Shown here: positions 6,375 to 7,028 of the stretch, in pieces
Numbering within the stretch: the first letter of the stretch is position 1
Layout: every line of letters starts with the position of its first letter
NCBI GenBank assembly: GCA_948468465.1
Contig: CAOKJJ010000228.1
Location: 1 to 7,028, forward strand
Length of the DNA: 7,028 nt
Source: an uncultured Eubacterium sp.
GTDB lineage: Bacteria; Bacillota_A; Clostridia; Lachnospirales; Lachnospiraceae
Direction: 5' to 3'
The notes under the pieces: model-generated
Database searches by the model: none
Told to the model about the DNA's origin: nothing
Seen by the model: only the letters and a program-made list of their open reading frames with translations
Made by a program: the position numbers and the translations under genes

Positions 6375-6403
6375 ATTATAGCAGAAAACAGGGAAACGGA
6401 CAA
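6375..6403 (-). promoter_or_regulatory. Promoter of the MutS-like gene
   Basis: Read on the minus strand: TTGTCC (6403-6398), 17-bp spacer and a perfect TATAAT (6380-6375) preceded by TGC, an extended -10. Transcription would start near 6368, giving a leader of about 48 nt. That leader has a small hairpin (GGCTT/AAGCC within 6341-6354) before the ribosome binding site. Confidence 0.87.
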
Positions 6404-6494
6404 GTGTTTTTCAGGCGGAAGCTTTTTTATCCAGGTGTGTGAACACGAAAAAGTGAATAAAGAATATATTTTATGTAGCTAACATATAATGTGG

Positions 6495-6570
6495 AAAATG
6501 TCAAGCCTTTTTTTGGGATAATATTTGTGTTAATATATTAGCTAAGATTATTGTCAAGGCTTGACATTTT
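6495..6570. repeat. 15-bp inverted repeat with nested palindrome, operator-like
   Basis: AAAATGTCAAGCCTT (6495-6509) and AAGGCTTGACATTTT (6556-6570) are perfect inverted copies 46 bp apart. The right arm lies within a near-perfect palindrome TGTCAAG-G-CTTGACA (6552-6566), so three CTTGACA half-sites exist (6499-6505, 6552-6558, 6560-6566). The last contains the -35 box of the rightward promoter. This suits cooperative repressor binding with looping; a small element's ends are the alternative, but no flush duplication is seen. Confidence 0.65.
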
Positions 6571-6589
6571 GAAAAAAATGTGGTATAGG
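6561..6589 (+). promoter_or_regulatory. Promoter of the accessory cassette, -35 inside the palindrome
   Basis: TTGACA (6561-6566), 17-bp spacer and TATAGG (6584-6589) preceded by TGG, an extended -10. The -35 box coincides with a palindrome half-site, so a protein bound there would block transcription. Transcription would start near 6596, about 37 nt before the ATG at 6633. Confidence 0.7.
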
Positions 6590-6632
6590 ATAATAATTTT
6601 AAATGAAATTGATACATAAGAGGATATGCAAA

Positions 6633-6936
6633 ATGCAGAAAGATTATAAAATATATTTGAAATTTCCTGCTGTATTAAAAGATAAATTATTAAAAAAAGA
6701 AATTGAGTTACCATAGGCAACTGAATTTAATTATAACCCTATATTGGTATATAGAGCGGTTGAGAGAAAAAAAGATGAAATTTCCAAACCCTAAAAAGAA
6801 AATGGCGGTGGGAAACGTATATAAAGAGGGAGGGCCGCAAGAAACAAATAGCATCCAGCAGCATGTTTGTTGGTGGTTATTTGAAGACGCCGACGTAAGT
6901 GGGTTTAAGATAGAGGAGGAGTCATATGATGGATAG
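6633..6936 (+). pseudogene. Broken small gene: in-frame stop plus frame change
   Basis: Three pieces together read like one protein. From ATG 6633 (AGAGG at 6619-6623 upstream; ATG 6603 also in frame) runs MQKDYKIYLKFPAVLKDK to a TAG at 6714-6716. The same frame continues as ATEFNYNPILVYRAVERKKD to TAA at 6792-6794. From about 6767 the next frame carries KMKFPNPKKKMAVGNVYKEG and later HVCWWLFEDADVSGFKIEEE, ending at TAG 6934-6936. The switch falls at a run of seven A (6767-6773), so one extra A, or a deletion nearby, would explain it. I do not recognise the family. Alternatively the last part alone may be translated from ATG 6775 (53 residues), though its ribosome binding site is weak. The gene sits behind an operator-like promoter and overlaps the next ORF by 11 bases. 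Confidence 0.6.
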
Positions 6937-7028
6937 GGAATTATGTTTTTATATTGAAGGCAATGCATTATATCTTGAGCAAGTGTTGGTTGATTATAAT
7001 AGTATACCGATATTTTTTGTGTGCAGAG
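6926..7028 (+). CDS. Start of an unrecognised gene, cut by the window edge
   Basis: An open frame of 34 residues (MMDRELCFYIEGNALYLEQV, then a stretch with PIFFVC) runs off the right edge. AGGAGG at 6914-6919 lies 6 bases before ATG 6926 and 9 before ATG 6929, the best ribosome binding site in this part of the window. The start overlaps the end of the upstream broken gene, so the two were probably translationally coupled. The visible part suggests a soluble beta-strand-rich protein; no family or function can be given. Confidence 0.75.
   Translation, partial: MMDRELCFYIEGNALYLEQVLVDYNSIPIFFVCR

Larger units (their letters stand above)
6404..6632. other. AT-rich intergenic region at the edge of a probable acquired segment
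   Basis: Together with the MutS-like promoter and leader, this makes about 310 bases without a gene. From roughly 6430 onward the base composition is clearly richer in A/T than the genes to the left. It holds the inverted repeat 6495-6570, the promoter 6561-6589, and a direct repeat of TAGCTAA (6476-6482 and 6539-6545). No RNA gene or attachment site is recognisable. Confidence 0.6.

Noticed and set aside
6495..6570. Rho-independent terminator
   Set aside because: The 46-base loop and lack of a T run after the right arm on the plus strand do not fit; the overlap with a -35 box suits an operator better.

Overview
The window looks like a low-to-mid GC Clostridia genome, most likely Lachnospiraceae. 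This is inferred from the rpsO-pnp pair, SigA promoters with 17-bp spacers and extended -10 motifs, strong AGGAGG-type ribosome binding sites, a Firmicute-style secreted SH3-NlpC/P60 hydrolase and a membrane-anchored MutS-like ATPase. Species cannot be assigned from sequence alone.

Positions 1-1330 hold a consensus promoter (TTGACA-N17-TATAAT), a leader with an AT-rich hairpin at the transcript start, and a gene for an exported cell-wall hydrolase with two SH3 repeats and a C-terminal NlpC/P60 domain. No terminator follows. Positions 1345-4012 hold the rpsO-pnp block: an extended -10 promoter, a structured rpsO leader, rpsO, a textbook terminator, a long hairpin just before pnp, and pnp (polynucleotide phosphorylase). 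The leader structures suggest autoregulation of both genes, as in E. coli, but with different sequences.

Positions 4024-4468 hold a promoter, an undescribed 59-residue small ORF, a 135-bp non-coding transposable element and a strong terminator. The element has 11-bp terminal inverted repeats that begin GTAA and lies between exact 8-bp target duplications. It landed right after the small ORF's stop codon and separates that ORF from its terminator.

Positions 4509-6403 (minus strand, convergent) hold a MutS-family ATPase with two pairs of predicted membrane helices in place of mismatch-recognition domains, and its own TTGTCC-N17-TATAAT promoter. A long inverted repeat overlaps its stop codon.

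Positions 6404-7028 are clearly more AT-rich and look like acquired DNA. They hold an operator-like 15-bp palindrome overlapping a TTGACA -35 box, a small gene broken by an in-frame stop and a frame change, and, overlapping it, the start of a second small unrecognised gene cut by the window edge. This looks like a decaying two-gene accessory cassette.
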